DNA of 64,000 bases from Notospermus geniculatus (GCA_002633025.1 NMRB01000111.1:150205-214204), one strand, 5' to 3'; shown: positions 37,418 through 50,622, counted from the first letter of the stretch. The notes: generated by a model from the letters alone, not told the origin. Numbers and translations: made by a program.

Positions 37418-37899
37418 CACAGCGGTACACTCCTCGCGCAGTGTCTTCTCACTCATACCTGTCGTTCATAGACACTGCTTACAATGGCCAGATTCCCGCC
37501 GATTTACCACTAGAGGGCGTTTAGCGTAACTAACGGAATACATGAAACATTTTCTGATTGGTTCACTGTCGGCGTCCATGACAACCGTGGCTGACTGGTC
37601 ACTCGTCGTAATGCATTTTATATGGGACTGTTGCATTACGACGCAGCACGACTAGTCTACAACAGCAATGGATGCCCCTCCCCCCATGTCCAGCATGCAG
37701 TGCCACTTTGCACTTTTCAGTGTTTAGTTCGNTGGTCTGCTCGTAACAGAAAAAGTGGCGTTATGACCCAGACGCTTGTTCGATCCCCAGATTCGAAACA
37801 GCGGCTGGGTGACCGAGACTAGAATCTGGCCATTGTAAGCAGTGTCTATGAGCGACAGGTATGAGTGAGAAGACACTGCGCAAGGAGTGTACACAGCGG
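37418..37899. mobile_element. Foldback element with about 78-bp arms
   Basis: GCAGTGTCTTCTCACTCATA and following bases through GACACTGCTTACAATGGCCA (37439-37492) recur as the reverse complement at 37824-37880, with pairing out to 37418 and 37899. The interior is about 325 bp and includes one ambiguous base. Confidence 0.7.
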
Positions 37900-38477
37900 C
37901 GGCATCTACCGGACCGATCAGCCTATCACAGAAACAGCCCCTACGTTTCTCTGACAAATCCAAGCCGTCAGGAAACAGAAAGGCTGCTGACAATGCATAA
38001 TCGCGGGAGATTAATATAGCTCACGTCTGTCGACTATCTACCATGTCTATATCTCATTCAGCCTGTCTTCTTTTTTTTATACTTAGAAACGTGCCCCCGA
38101 GGACCAGCGAGCGACAACACGATAAACTGATACTCGTTAAGAAGAGGAGGGCTGATCTTTCTGTCTGAGTGTGTTGCAGTGGATTGTCGAAATCAACCCT
38201 CATACCTCCAGACCCACCAGTCCCTCAAGAAGCACGCTATTTCAAATGTCCATTTCACCATTATTTCTTCCTCTCATTATTTCTTACGCTGGGACCAATG
38301 ACATTTTTGAGCCTCACAAATCCACGACCACAGGGCTCAGGCGGGAACATCGTCCAATCCCCGCGACTCCACTCAACGCAACCAAACGACCGAGTCCAAG
38401 GAAACAAATGGAGGGAACGACCGGCACTTCCGTGTCCATCCATCTCAATCATAGTGGCATGTAAATAAACGTTACTG

Positions 38478-39210
38478 ATGACTTAGGTGGATAGAGATAG
38501 ATCGTAGTAATCTTTGCTATATCAATGCTATTTCTATGCCGCGCAATGTGCGAGCAGATCTCACCTTATATTAAGGAGAGTTATCGGAGCAAAAATACCA
38601 TCATTCTTCATCTGTTCCGTCCTTCATGTGACGTCACTCGTTGCACTCTGACGAGACGTACGCAAAAATACAATTCCACAAGCTGAGAACAAGTGTATTT
38701 TCTCAAAGATGATATCTTGTCAATTTCAGATGCATGTATTTTTCTACAATAATTTGCGAAGTAATTTACGTCCTCTTCCGTTTGTGATACGTCATCCTTT
38801 ACATCCGAGGCGGCAATTTCCTCCGCACGGTGACGCCAGGCTTACACCTTTGCCACCAAGCACCCTCATCACCCTGCGCTTTAGCGCAGGTCATATTTAT
38901 AACAATGACTTAGGTGGATAGAGATAGATCGTAGTAATCTTTGCTATATCAATGCTATTTCTCTGCCGCGCAATGTGCGAGCAGATCTCACCTTAAGGAG
39001 AGCTGTCGGAGCAAAAATATCATTCTTCATCTGTTCCGTCCTTCATGTGACGTCACTCGTTGCACTCTGAGACATGCACTAAAAGTACAATTCCAGAAGC
39101 TGAGAACAAGTGTATTTTCTCAAAGATGACATCTTGTCAATTTCAGATGCATGTATTTTTCTGCAGTAGTAATTTACGTCCTCTTCCGGTTGCGATACGT
39201 CATCCTTTAG
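38478..39210. repeat. Tandem duplication, period about 427 bp
   Basis: Copies at 38478-38797 and 38905-39210 share ATGACTTAGGTGGATAGAGA, GAGCAGATCTCACCTTA and GCTGAGAACAAGTGTATTTT in order, at roughly 90% identity by eye with small indels. Confidence 0.85.
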
Positions 39211-39220
39211 CCAGCGTACA

Positions 39221-39907
39221 CATCGCAATTCTGCAGCTTACACAACCTGTTTGGAACCAGACAGCTCTGCTAGTGAAGCTTTTATAAGTACAACTTAAAT
39301 GGCAAGTTATTTCGAACACCTCTAAAAAGACAAACTGCCAATATCGCTTTCACGACTTCAATCAAACTTTGAAGAAAGATCACAACACGAACACGTTTTA
39401 TTCATGCAGCAGGCGTTATTAGTATCAAGAGATAAACAATCACGCTGAGATATGTAGCTTCGACAGCCTTTTCTGCGGGACTGATCTCCAAAGGCCATCT
39501 TGGATATGACGTCAACCTTTAATAGTTCCACGCTGCGGAATAGTTTAGCTTGGGGGCAAAGGTGTAAGCCAGAACATCGTGGAGCGTCACCTTGCGGAGG
39601 AAATTGCCGAGGCGGCGTACATATCGCAATTCTGCAGCTCTAAGTATTAAAATACGCAACCTGTTTGGAACCAGACAGCTCTGCTAGTGGAGCTTTTATA
39701 AGTACAACTTAAATGGCAAGTTATTTCGAACATCTCTAAAAAGACAAACTGCCAATATCGCTTTCACGACTTCAATCAAACTTTGAAGAAACATCACAAC
39801 ACGAACACGTTTCATTCATGCAGCAGGCGTTATTAGTATCAAGAGATAAACAATCACGCTGAGATATGTAGCTTCGACAGCCTTTTCTGCGGGACTGATC
39901 TCCAAAA
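39221..39907. repeat. Second duplicated block, period about 412 bp
   Basis: Copies at about 39216-39495 and 39617-39907 share ACCTGTTTGGAACCAGACAG and CTTCGACAGCCTTTTCTGCG. The stretch between them (39560-39610) is a reverse-complement match to 38805-38850 (GGCAATTTCCTCCGC), so direct and inverted repeats are interleaved. Confidence 0.8.
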
Positions 39908-40730
39908 GACTCGAAAAAAAATCGCTTTGGTAAGTCATGTCCTAGCGTTCTTCAAAGGTATGAGATGAAGAGGACGTCTTCAGGCGAAGTTAATTCGAAG
40001 ATGTTCAGCTCAACGTATACAAGGCTCAGCAAAGTTTCGCATTGAGTCATCTCTAAGAGAAGACAGATTAGAGAGTTCTCCGCCGACCACCGTTGGGGGA
40101 GCCACTTCCGCAGGTTGTGGTTGTCGCCGTTGATGTGACAGGTTTCCATCTTTGCCGCGGCGTTCTGACGGAGCGCTGCAAAGACGGGAACCAGTCTTGC
40201 CGTTCAGACTAATCAGGAGTACAGGCTACCCAGTCCCTTATAGGGTCCGAAATTCTACGTCATTCTATCGTCTGCTTGTCCTCTTGCCACAGAGCCACCA
40301 TTGGTCAGATCAACTCACACCGGATTCATTCCTGGTAGAGTGATTGCTGATCGGCGTTTACTTCGCCCGTAACGACGATAGAGGTTTATATGAAGGCTGG
40401 CGATGACAGCTTGATTAGGATGTTCGCCAGAATAAAGAAGTTGGTAATTCTCGCCGACGGTGGCAAAATGAGGAGAGCCGGCTATGGATGCCGGATGTCG
40501 ACGTATCCGTTCGTGTAAAAAGACTGCCGGAATAATATTTGATAGTGGTTACATTTTTCCGTTTGCCGTTAAATCAATGAAACGTGGTAATGGGTGGCGC
40601 TTTCTTTCAGCGACCATTGTTCGTCTGGTGGAAGGCCATCTTGAGGTTTTTAGCAGATGTTCCACGTCGAGGGAGCGAAGTAACGCTAAAAACCTCTGAT
40701 TACCTAAAAGGTAGCAGCACACCAGGCGAT

Positions 40731-40887
40731 ATCGCAAGCGATCTGATCGCCACCGATCTTCTCGCAAGCCACCGCAGACGAAGCGATATCAGCTTTGGTA
40801 TTGTTTGACATCGCTGGCGAGAAGATTCCACGCATCGCTGTTCAGCGGCGCACACTTGGCGTCAACAGCGATCGGATCGCTTGCGAT
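40731..40887. mobile_element. MITE with ATCGCAAGCGATC ends, unit 1 copy
   Basis: The left end ATCGCAAGCGATCTGATCGC pairs, with one mismatch, with GCGATCGGATCGCTTGCGAT at the right. Confidence 0.7.
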
Positions 40888-41888
40888 GTGACGACTTATG
40901 TCGCCATGTAGAAAGTACGAAGTGTAAACATCTATTTTTTTCTTACATAGGCCTACGTTGAATGACAATCACACTTGGAAAAGTGATGCCCTTGGGTTCT
41001 GTCTTGTTTTGGAAAGCAATAGTCCGAACGTCTGACCCGTATTGCTATTTTTATCTTGTTGCGTCCGTCAGTTCTGCAAATGAGCAACAGGTGGCAGTGT
41101 TCGGACTACGAAAGCAAGAACATCGACTCTGAGAACCTCAAACTTTGGCGCACATAACACAAGATAAAATCCTCTCATGAGATAATGAATTGTTTATAAC
41201 GTATTCCTGTCAGAGCTGAGGACTTAAGTCGTACGCATGCAGTTGTCTCAGTATCCAGGGTGAAGCGAAATCCCTGTTAATGGCTATCCCTTGCCCTGTT
41301 CTTAAACAAATGGAAGGTAATATCCTGGGTCAATATACTTTACAACCGGTGATATTTGCGGCCAACCTGAGCTAACAAGGGAAAACGTTTACTCGCACTA
41401 GGAGCGAATTGAAGTAAGCAATAAGTGGTGGGTTATTTGTTTTCAGTGGAGCTGGTAGATAATATTTATTTCCATGTTCGCGAATGGAGGATGGATTGGC
41501 CCCCTCGATGGTTGGCCGTCTTTTTACTCCCACTGACGAACATGAGGGGCTCATGTTGCGCACCAATTCAGATTCCGTTTTCACTTCGTTTCGTCTGCGA
41601 AATGGCAGAGGGGTCATTTTAGAACTACCCGTCAGGATATCGTCTGCCAAATGGTGTAAGACGGCAGCAGACGATTGGCTTCTTTTATTGACGAAACCCA
41701 ATCTCGTCAAAGCAGTCATCAACTCGTATTGGTTACTCGACACTATTGCTAAAATGCGGTCGTGCTGAATTGGGAACAACACGATTAGTTTTAGAGGTAT
41801 CCGTTGTCCAATTACCGTCTGCTAGTCTCAAATTACAGACACGCCAAGTTTTCCCATTGACTTCCGCTACCTCCAGCAGGAGTCGATG

Positions 41889-42399
41889 TAGACCACAGAG
41901 TAGTCTCTACATCTGCCGATTTAAGAGACTACTGTCGCCCTCTTGATTCTGGCTGTGATTCGTCGGAATACGTCCAATCAGAATACGAATCTTCTCTGAT
42001 GACGTATCGGCGGCAGGTATTCCCCAAAGAAGCCAAGTTTCCAAGATGGCTTCTGGCGTCCAACATTTCTCGCTTCGAACATTCAGCGAGGTAGTGCAAC
42101 GAATGTCAGCGAGATAAACACTCAGTTACCTATCCCAGCGATGTTTTGTGTCATTAGCTAAACATCCTGGGGATAGTCCGTTGAAGAAACCACCCTGCTA
42201 TCTCATTTCGACTCCTGTAGCTTGCCGTTAGAGCGCTGCACACAGATGTACACGATGTAGGCATGATGTACAGGTCTGCTAACTGATGCGCGCGCATCCT
42301 GCCTGGTAGGAATTCCGACCACACTTCCGGTATGGCGGACCCCGACACCAGTTCCTAACGTGCTGCACGGTGGAACTGGATACCGGTTTAGAGTCGATG
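41889..42399. other. 511-bp segment present only in unit 1, bounded by a 9-bp direct repeat
   Basis: GAGTCGATG occurs at 41880-41888 and again at 42391-42399, while unit 2 has one copy with nothing between. This fits either an insertion with a 9-bp target duplication or a microhomology deletion in unit 2. I see no terminal inverted repeats. Confidence 0.75.
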
Positions 42400-42419
42400 A
42401 CACAATGCAGAGGGAACGT

Positions 42420-42835
42420 TCTCAAGTGAACAATGAGGAACCTGCATGACTGTTTTTCCCGCCAGGGCGGCGCTGCGAGCGGTTGTACCGACGACATTTA
42501 GAACGTTGCGTCAGGGCTTTGACGCAGTGCAACATGGAGGAAACGACGAAAACTGTATAGAGGAATCCCACTGACGATTGTGACGTCACTGCCGCGACGA
42601 GATGCCGCCATGCTGGACGTCACGTCCAACGCATTCGTAGCTTCAGATGACGTCCAACATGGCTGACGTGCGAATTATGACGTCAATGATGACGTCACGT
42701 GAAGTTCCTCTATTGAAGAACCTGCATGACTGTTTACCCCGCCAGGGCGGCGCTGCGAGCGGTTGTACCGACGATATTTAGAACGTTGCGTCAGGGCTTT
42801 GACGCAGTGCAACAGGGACGAAACGACGAAAAAGC
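42420..42835. repeat. Repeated ~110-bp module within the duplication
   Basis: GAACCTGCATGACTGTTT followed by GCGGCGCTGCGAGCGGTTGT and GACGCAGTGCAACA occurs near 42428 and 42717, and again in unit 2 near 46909 and 47024. Confidence 0.8.
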
Positions 42836-43778
42836 GTATACAATCGCTCACAGCGCCTCCCAGTGGTGGTACATGTAGTTCTGCGTCTTCCTCATTATTT
42901 CTCTTACCCAATATGAGGATGGTTATGATGAAACAATCAAACTGAGCATATTGCTACAAATTCACTGATGCAAGTTGATGTTTGCCTTGGTGAATTGGAA
43001 ACCAACTCACCGTAGTCGTTCCCGGGGTTCGCACAACTTGATCATTCGCTTCCAGGCTCCCATCGCGATTGGTAGGAAATGCGATTTACGCTTTTTGAAC
43101 ATTTCTCATAAGGTAGGTAAACTGTGTTCACTATAGCCTTGTTTGGGAAATTGTGTTGAATGCTGTTGGCTCCTGGCGGCCGATTTTTCTCCATTTCGTC
43201 TCAAACGGAGTATAATTGCAAGCAACGTACGTCATTTACCCTTGCAAGGCAGACGAGTACATCGCAAGGTGTAGACAAATCAGGAACATGCTGCGAGGCG
43301 AACCATATCATTCTACAAAATGAGGATAGTGTGAGATTTTTGCTTAGTAATCAATTTGAAAATGTTCTTTTATTTGCATACACAATGCGTCGTGGTATGA
43401 CCGGTGTAATAGAACCTAATGCCCCTGATATAGGACGTCCTCCAACAATACATTTGATACGGATTAAGCGGTGCTCTAGAGAGACCAAGAGCCTTAATCC
43501 TTAACTACCAGAATGAATTGCAGTACTCTGTAGACATCCTTGATAAAAACGATTTGATAGACGTTTGCAAATCGTAAAATGCCATAACTTTGTGTCACAC
43601 AAATTTTGACTCGTATTCGGAAGTGCACGTAAATTGCAGATATTATAGTCGTGTTTCAAGTCGTAACGACTAGGATTACGACTTCAATATTCATTATTTA
43701 TCCGCACTTCCGATTTATAAGGCCAAATTTTCGTAGTTGAAGTCGGAGTCGGAAAGGTGCGTAACCTCTCACACATTA

Positions 43779-43938
43779 GGGAGTTTAAGAAATCAAACGA
43801 TAAACGTTAACTTTACGACAACGTTATTTTTTGTACCGAAAATACAATATACAATACGTGTATAATCTGGTGAATTCGTAGTATGAAAAATAACGTTGTC
43901 GTAAAGTTAACGTTTATGGTTTGATTTCTTAAACTCCC
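43779..43938. mobile_element. Foldback MITE, GGGAGTTTAAGAAATC family, unit 1
   Basis: Arms of about 50 bp from GGGAGTTTAAGAAATCAAAC to the complement ending TTTCTTAAACTCCC. The inner arm includes TTACGACAACGTTATTTTT. It is flanked by TA on both sides. Confidence 0.8.
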
Positions 43939-44057
43939 TATTGGCGAGATGACGCACGATGTCGCACTCACAGGGAGAAGTTCACAGAGCTATTTGGATC
44001 ACCTCGGATGACCCCTCCCCAGAAAGCATTTTTCCGTTTAGGCCTATATCGACTCAG

Positions 44058-44222
44058 CAGTGGCGTATCTATGTAGAGGAAGGAGACGCAGCGTGCAGCC
44101 TCCCCTTGTGGCGGCAGATGTTTTGTCCCTCAGATGCCTAGGAAACGCATATTTGCCATCCATTTTCGGGGGTAGGGGGCGCCCCCCCCCCCTCGTTCCG
44201 GAAATCCTCGGATCCGTCCCTG
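44058..44222. mobile_element. Small transposon with CAGTGGCG...TCCCTG ends
   Basis: The left end CAGTGGCGTATCTATG and right end CGGATCCGTCCCTG are flanked by a CTCAG direct repeat (44053-44057, 44223-44227). The paralogue in unit 2 (about 48090-48253) has decayed ends. It is related to 22190-22363. Confidence 0.55.
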
Positions 44223-45440
44223 CTCAGGATGACGCAAAGTTGAAGGAAAGTTCAACATCGAGTTCATAACTTGTTCGCCGAGAATTTTCTACAAGAAGAA
44301 GAAGGAACGAAGTCACTTTATCACCATGTCATGAAATGGGATGTTCTGGATTTGGTGCATATCATGCTTGAAAACTGTACGATGAGACTCTCAGCGACAT
44401 CAAAATTAATGCTGCCAGTGCTTTTCCTCAAATAAAATCAAACAAAAGTTCAACGAAGGTTTAGAGATAAGGCCTATTAGGCCTATTTTCCATCTTCCCA
44501 CCAAACTGCTGAGCAGGCATGAATTCCTGGGATTTCCACGGCAACAATCCAAGATGGCTGCTTGCGAAACTGATCTGCAGAAAAAGTTTTCCCTTTGATG
44601 TCAGGTATGACATCGATATCCAGAGGATACGCTTAGTATCCAGGTCTACTGAACTATAACCTTCTTCCTAGTCGCTTACCTCCGTCTCTGTCAAGCTGGA
44701 GCTAGCAACACACATAAAAATTCATGTCCACCAAATTAAAAATCGTGTCTGTGCGCCTTGTTGCGGGCATAAACTCGCAGAGATGCGGTACCGCAGCACA
44801 CAGGTTTAGGTCACAGACATGGCTCGCAGAGTTGATCTCGCGGAGATTTCCATATGCGTGCTACCAGCATAAGATCCCAGAAAACCTTCTAGCCTATTTT
44901 TTTAATTCACTGAGTGGGGACATGTCGATAATTTGTGCAGTATTCTGACACTGTAAATTCAGCTAGTTCATGAAGCTGGTTGAAGTTATGCTCAAAGGGC
45001 CGTAGCAGCAACGAAGATTACCTTGAACTCAGGTTGAGCCACAGATTTGTCAGGGCATAATGTGATAATGGAAATGTTGTGGCTCAGCCATATCGTCTGC
45101 TAGTGTGTGGTCATATTCGAATGGTCATGGTCTCTAAGCCATATATCATAATCCTTCATTCATTGAACAATAAAACCGGACTTACATCGTAGGGGACTTA
45201 GGGCCCTGTCACACCGGGTATGCGTTTATACCCAAGACGACAATTACCCTTTTGGCCTAATCAATGGTAACCTCAAAATCACAGCCGCTAACGATAGCTC
45301 CGTCTAATAAAATGTCTTTTACACTGTTCGTCTGGTGGAAGGCCATCTTGAGGTTTTTAGCAGACGTTCCACGTCGAGGGAGCGAATTAACGCTAAAAAC
45401 CTCTGATTAATACCTAAAAGGTAGCAGCACACAAGGCGAT

Positions 45441-45597
45441 ATCGCAAGCGATCCGATCGCCACCGATCTTCTCGCAAGCCACCGCAGACGAAGCGATATC
45501 AGCTTTGGTATTGTTTGACATCGCTGGCGAGAAGATTCCACGCATCGCTGTTCAGCGGCGCACACTTGGCGTCAACAGCGATCGGATCGCTTGCGAT
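45441..45597. mobile_element. MITE with ATCGCAAGCGATC ends, unit 2 copy
   Basis: This is the paralogue of 40731-40887. Its right end abuts the SINE insertion. Confidence 0.7.
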
Positions 45598-45876
45598 AAA
45601 AGTTAAAAAGTTAAAGTTTGGGTTTATAGTCTGATATCAACAACGGTAGAGGTGTCATCCGACTTCACACTTTAACCCCAGTCTATTCTGAAACCTTTCA
45701 GTAGAACTCAGATGAGCTGCTCATTCAGCGCATACAATCTGAGCATTTCCGACCGGTACCCATTTATACACCTGGGTGGAGAGAGGCCAGTAAGGCAAAG
45801 AGACCTGCCCAAAGTCTCACGCCAGCAGCGGGATTCGAACCCGGGATCCTCTGACCGCTAGTCGGAGGCCCGACTA
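45598..45876 (-). mobile_element. tRNA-derived SINE inserted only in duplication unit 2 (279 bp)
   Basis: The paralogous site in unit 1 (40887/40888) is empty. The insert is flanked by a GCGAT direct repeat (45593-45597, 45877-45881). On the minus strand the head carries a tRNA B box GGGTTCGAATCCC with CCGACTAGCGGTCAGAGGAT before it; the A-box part seems truncated. The body contains TATAAATGGGTACC, and the tail is AACTTTTTAACTTTT-like. It therefore inserted after the duplication or in one haplotype. Confidence 0.85.
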
Positions 45877-47524
45877 GCGATGTGACGACTTATGTCGCCA
45901 TGTAGAAAGTACGAAGTGTAAACATCTATTTTTTTCTTACATACGTTGAATGACAATCACACTTGGAAAAGTGATGCCCTTGGGTTCTGTCTTGTTTTGC
46001 AATAGTCCGAACATCTGACCCGTATTGCTATTTTTATCTTGTTGCGTCCGTCAGTTCTGCAAATGAGCAACAGGTGGCAGTGTTCGGACTAGGAAAGCAA
46101 GAACATCGACTCTGAGAACCTCAAACTTTGGCGCACATAACACAAGATAAAATCCTCTCATGAGATAATGAATTGTTTATAACGTATTCCTGTCAGAGCT
46201 GAGGACTTAAGTCGTACGCATGCAGTTGTCTCAGTATCCAGGGTGAAGCGAAATCCCTGTTAATGGCTATCCCTTGCCCTGTTCTTAAACAAATGGAAGG
46301 TAATATCCTGGGTCAATATACTTTACAACCGGTGATATTTGCGGCCAACCTGAGCTAACAAGGGAAAACGTTTACTCGCACTAGGAGCGAATTGAAGTAA
46401 GCAATAAGTGGTGGGTTATTTGTTTTCAGTGGAGCTGGTAGATAATATTTATTTCCATGTTCGCGAATGGAGGATGGATTGGCCCCCTCGATGGTTGGCC
46501 GTCTTTTTACTCCCACTGACGAACATGAGGGGCTCATGTTGCGCACCAATTCAGATTCCGTTTTCACTTCGTTTCGTCTGCGAAATGGCAGAGGGGTCAT
46601 TTTAGAACTACCCGTCAGGATATCGTCTGCCAAATGGTGTAAGACGGCAGCAGACGATTGGCTTCTTTTATTGACGAAACCCAATCTCGTCAAAGCAGTC
46701 ATCAACTCGTATTGGTTACTCGACACTATTGCTAAAATGCGGTCGTGCTGAATTGGGAACAACACGATTAGTTTTAGAGGTATCCGTTGTCCAATTACCG
46801 TCTGCTAGTCTCAAATTACAGACACGCCAAGTTTTCTCATTGACTTCCGCTACCTCCAGCAGGAGTCGATGACACAATGCAGAGGGAACGTTCTCAAGTG
46901 AACAATGAGGAACCTGCATGACTGTTTTTTCCCGCCAGGGCGGCGCTGCGAGCGGTTGTAGAACGTTGCGTCAGGGCTTTGACGCAGTGCAACATGGAGG
47001 AAACGACGAAAACTGTATTGAAGAACCTGCATGACTGTTTACCCCGCCAGGGCGGCGCTGCGAGCGGTTGTACCGAAGACATTTAGAACGTTGCGTCACG
47101 GCCTTGACGCAGTGCAACATGGACGAAACGACGAAAAAGAGGCACAACCGCTGACAGCGCCTCCCAGTGGTGGTACATGTAGTTTTGCGTCTTCCTCATT
47201 ATTTCTCTTACCCAATATGAGGATGGTTATGATGAAACAATCAAACTCTGCATATTGCTACAAATTCACTGATGCAAGTTGATGTTTGCCTTGGTGAATT
47301 GGAAACCAACTCACCGTAGTCGTTCCCGGGATTCGCACAACTTGATCATTCGCTTCCAGGCTCCCATCGCGATTGGTAGGAAATGCGATTTACGCTTTTT
47401 GAACATTTCTCATAAGGTAGGTAAACTGTGTTCTCTTACTATAGCCTTGTTTGGGAAATTGTGTTGAATGCTGTTGGCTACTGGCGGCCGATTTTTCTCC
47501 ATTTAGTCGTAACCGGAATATAAT

Positions 47525-47670
47525 AGGAGTTTAAGAAATCAACGATAAACGTTAACTTTACGACAACGTTATTTTTTGTACCGAATGCAATATATAATCA
47601 GGTGAATTTGTAGTATGAAAAATAACGTTGTCGTAAAGTTAACGTTTATCGTTTGATTTCTTAAACTCCC
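47525..47670. mobile_element. Foldback MITE, GGGAGTTTAAGAAATC family, unit 2
   Basis: The paralogue of 43779-43938, slightly shorter in the loop, with the same arms. Confidence 0.8.
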
Positions 47671-49510
47671 TTAAACTCAACGTCGTGCTCTGCACATATG
47701 TATTCCCCAACATTTGGTGATAAAACGCCAGGTCCCAGTCGCCTTGTTGCCGAGAAATCTATAACGAAAAAGTCAAATGGGGGGTCTCATTGTTTGCTTA
47801 ATTAGCTGATTAATGAAAGATGAAAGCACATCGTTTTCAATTCAAATGTGTAGAACAAGAGTAGCAATTTCATAGAAATACATGAAATCGATGCTACCTT
47901 TTTGCTTGAAGAAAATATGAATTGTTTTCAGTCGCCATTTGCAGTGCGCTTTTTTATGGCTACTGCCCCCTTAAAAACACAAAAAGGCCTCACATTTTGG
48001 CGAGATCACGCACGTGTCGCACTCACAGGGGGGGGGGTTCACAGAGCTCCCCCCCAGAAAGCATTTTTTCCGTTTAGGCAACCATCGACTCAGAAGTGTC
48101 GGATCTAGAGGAAGGAGACGCAACGTGCAACCGCAGAGTGATGTTTTGTGCCTCAGATAACTAGAAAACGCATATGTACCATCCATTTTCGGGGGTAGGG
48201 GGCGCCCCCCCCCCCCATTCTTTCCAGGAATCCGCCTCGGATCCGTCCCTGCTGAGGATGACGGAAAGTTGAAGGAAAGTTCATAACTTGTTTGCCGCGA
48301 ATTTTCTAGAAGAGGGAACGAAGTCACTTTATCACCATGTCATGAAATGGGATGTTCTGGATTTGGTGCATATCATGCTTGAAAACTGTACGATGAGACT
48401 CTCAGCGACATCAAAATTAATGCTGCCGGTGCTTTTCCTCAAATAAAATCAAACAAAAGTTCAACGAAGGTTTAGAGATAAGGCCTATTAGATCTTCCCG
48501 CCAAACTGCTGAGCAGGCATGAATTCCTGGGATTTCCACGGCAACAATCCAAGATGGCTGCTTGCGAAACTGATCTGCAGAAAAAGTTTTCCCTTTGATG
48601 TCAGGTATGACATCGATATCCAGAGGATACGCTTAGTATCCAGGTCTACTGAACTATAACCTTCTTCCTATAGTCGCTTAGCTCCGTCTCTGTCAACTGG
48701 GTTGAAGCTGGAGCTGGCAACACACATAAAAATTCATGTCCACCAAATTAAAAATTGTGTCTGTGCGCCTTGTTGCGGGCATAAACTCGCAGAGATGCGG
48801 TACCGCAGCACACAGGTTTAGGTCACAGACATGGCTCGCAGAGTTGATCTCGCGGAGATTTCCACTATGCGTGCTACCGGCATAAGATCCCAGAAAACCT
48901 TCTAGCCTATTTTTTTAACTCACTGAGTGGGGACATGTCGATAATTTGTGCAGTATTCTGACACTGTAAATTCAGCTAGTTCATGAAGCTGGTTGAAGTT
49001 GTGGCTCAGCCATATCGTCTGCTAGTGTATGGTCATATTCGAATGGTCATGGTCTCTAAGCCATATATCATAATCCTTCATTGAACAATAAAACCGGACT
49101 TACATCGTAGGGGACTTAGGGCCCTGTCACACCGGGTATGCGTTTACCCAAGACGACAATTACCCTTTTGGCCTAATCAATGGTAACCTCAAAATCACAG
49201 CCGCTAACGATAGCTCCGTCTAATAAAATGTCTTTTCGACTTGATATCACGATTGTAAGAGACCGCTGATTCGATATGAAATACTACTTTTTCTAGCGCT
49301 CTCATCAGTACAGCGCTGTTGCTTTTCCTTTCATAGGTAGAGACAGCGAGGTATCCACGAGCAGATGTGTCAACACATTATTGGAACCTGATGCAACCGA
49401 CGGGAGCTCTCTGCGACTTGTCATGAATCTGCCAGGAGCAGGAACTTAGATGGATTATTCAGCGATACTTGATAGGAAAGATACGGTGTCGTTAGGATAA
49501 GAAATCTCGA

Positions 49511-50622
49511 CGGTAACAACTTGATCTCACAACTGTTCCACTCTCAGGAGTTCTTATCTGGATTACAGTACCGATGTATAGTCACATTGTGTTGGTAAGC
49601 ATACATTTCTTCTGTCATTTTCGCATATTTCGTGCATTTTGATCGAAAAGCAATGCATTAAGATGTCTGAAAATGCAATTCGGTGTCTGAAAAGCTGCTG
49701 CTGCAGTTTAGATCACTTCGACTTCACTTGCACTTCGACTTTTCATGCAATCTCGAAATCTGCAGTTAACACATTTTTGCATATTTCGTGCATGTTAATA
49801 GGAAAAGCAATGCATATTATAAGATATCTGAAAAAGCAATTATAGGTATCTGAAAATCTTTCAAACACTGACTTTTCAACAGGCAGATGTTAAAGGCGTG
49901 GCTTTTCCATAAGCGGGCTGTCGGTGATAAATCCCAGATAATACGGCCCTAGTTTTGTTGTATCTTGAATTTCAAAGCAACAGTTAAATGCAATACTTAT
50001 GAAAGCTAAAAGCAAGGAATATAAATGTAACCAATGTAACTAAGGTCACATAAAAAAATACTTGTTTAGCGTCCAGGTAACAACTTGATCTCACAACTGT
50101 TCCACTCTCAGGAGTTCTTATCTGGATTACAGTACCGATGTATAGTCACATTGTGTTGGTAAGCATAATTCTTCTGTCATTTTCGCATATTTCGTGCATT
50201 TTGATCGAAAAGCAATGCATTAAGATGTCTGAAAATGCAATTCGCTGTCTGAAAAGCTGCTGCAGTTTAGATCTACACACTTCCGACTTTTCATGCAATC
50301 TCGAAATCTGCAGTTAACACATTTTTGCATATTTCGTGCATGTTAATAGGAAAAGCAATGCATATTATATAAGATATCTGAAAAAGCAATTATAGGTATC
50401 TGAAAATCTTTCAAACACTGACTTTTCAGGCAGATGTTAAAGGCGTGGCTTTTCCATAAGCGGGCTGTCGGTGATAAATCCCAGTTAATACGGCCCTAGT
50501 TTTGTTGTATCTTGAATTTCAAAGCAACAGTTAAATACAATACTTATGAAAGCTAAAAGCAAGGAATATAAATGTAACCAATGTAACTAAGGTCACATAA
50601 AAAAATACTTGTTTAGCGTCCC
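49511..50622. repeat. Tandem duplication, period about 574 bp
   Basis: Copies at about 49511-50080 and 50083-50620 share GGTAACAACTTGATCTCACA and CAGTACCGATGTATAGTCAC, and both end in ACTTGTTTAGCGTCC. The junction falls inside the terminal repeat of the element at 50607. Confidence 0.85.

Larger units (their letters stand above)
40618..49236. repeat. Large head-to-tail duplication (units about 4.7 and 3.9 kb)
   Basis: Unit 1 is 40618-45320 and unit 2 is 45325-49236. Both begin TGTTCGTCTGGTGGAAGGCC and end CTAATAAAATGTCTTTT. Identity is very high: 411 consecutive bases at 41372 and 46355 have identical translations. The main differences are a 279-bp SINE only in unit 2, a 511-bp segment only in unit 1 (41889-42399), and about 580 bp around 43200-43780 only in unit 1. 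Confidence 0.9.

Noticed and set aside
41372-41782. 136-codon minus-strand open frame, identical in the second duplicate at 46355-46765
   Set aside because: The identity is explained by a recent duplication of the whole block; an opposite-strand frame is open over the same bases, and I see no family resemblance or splice context.
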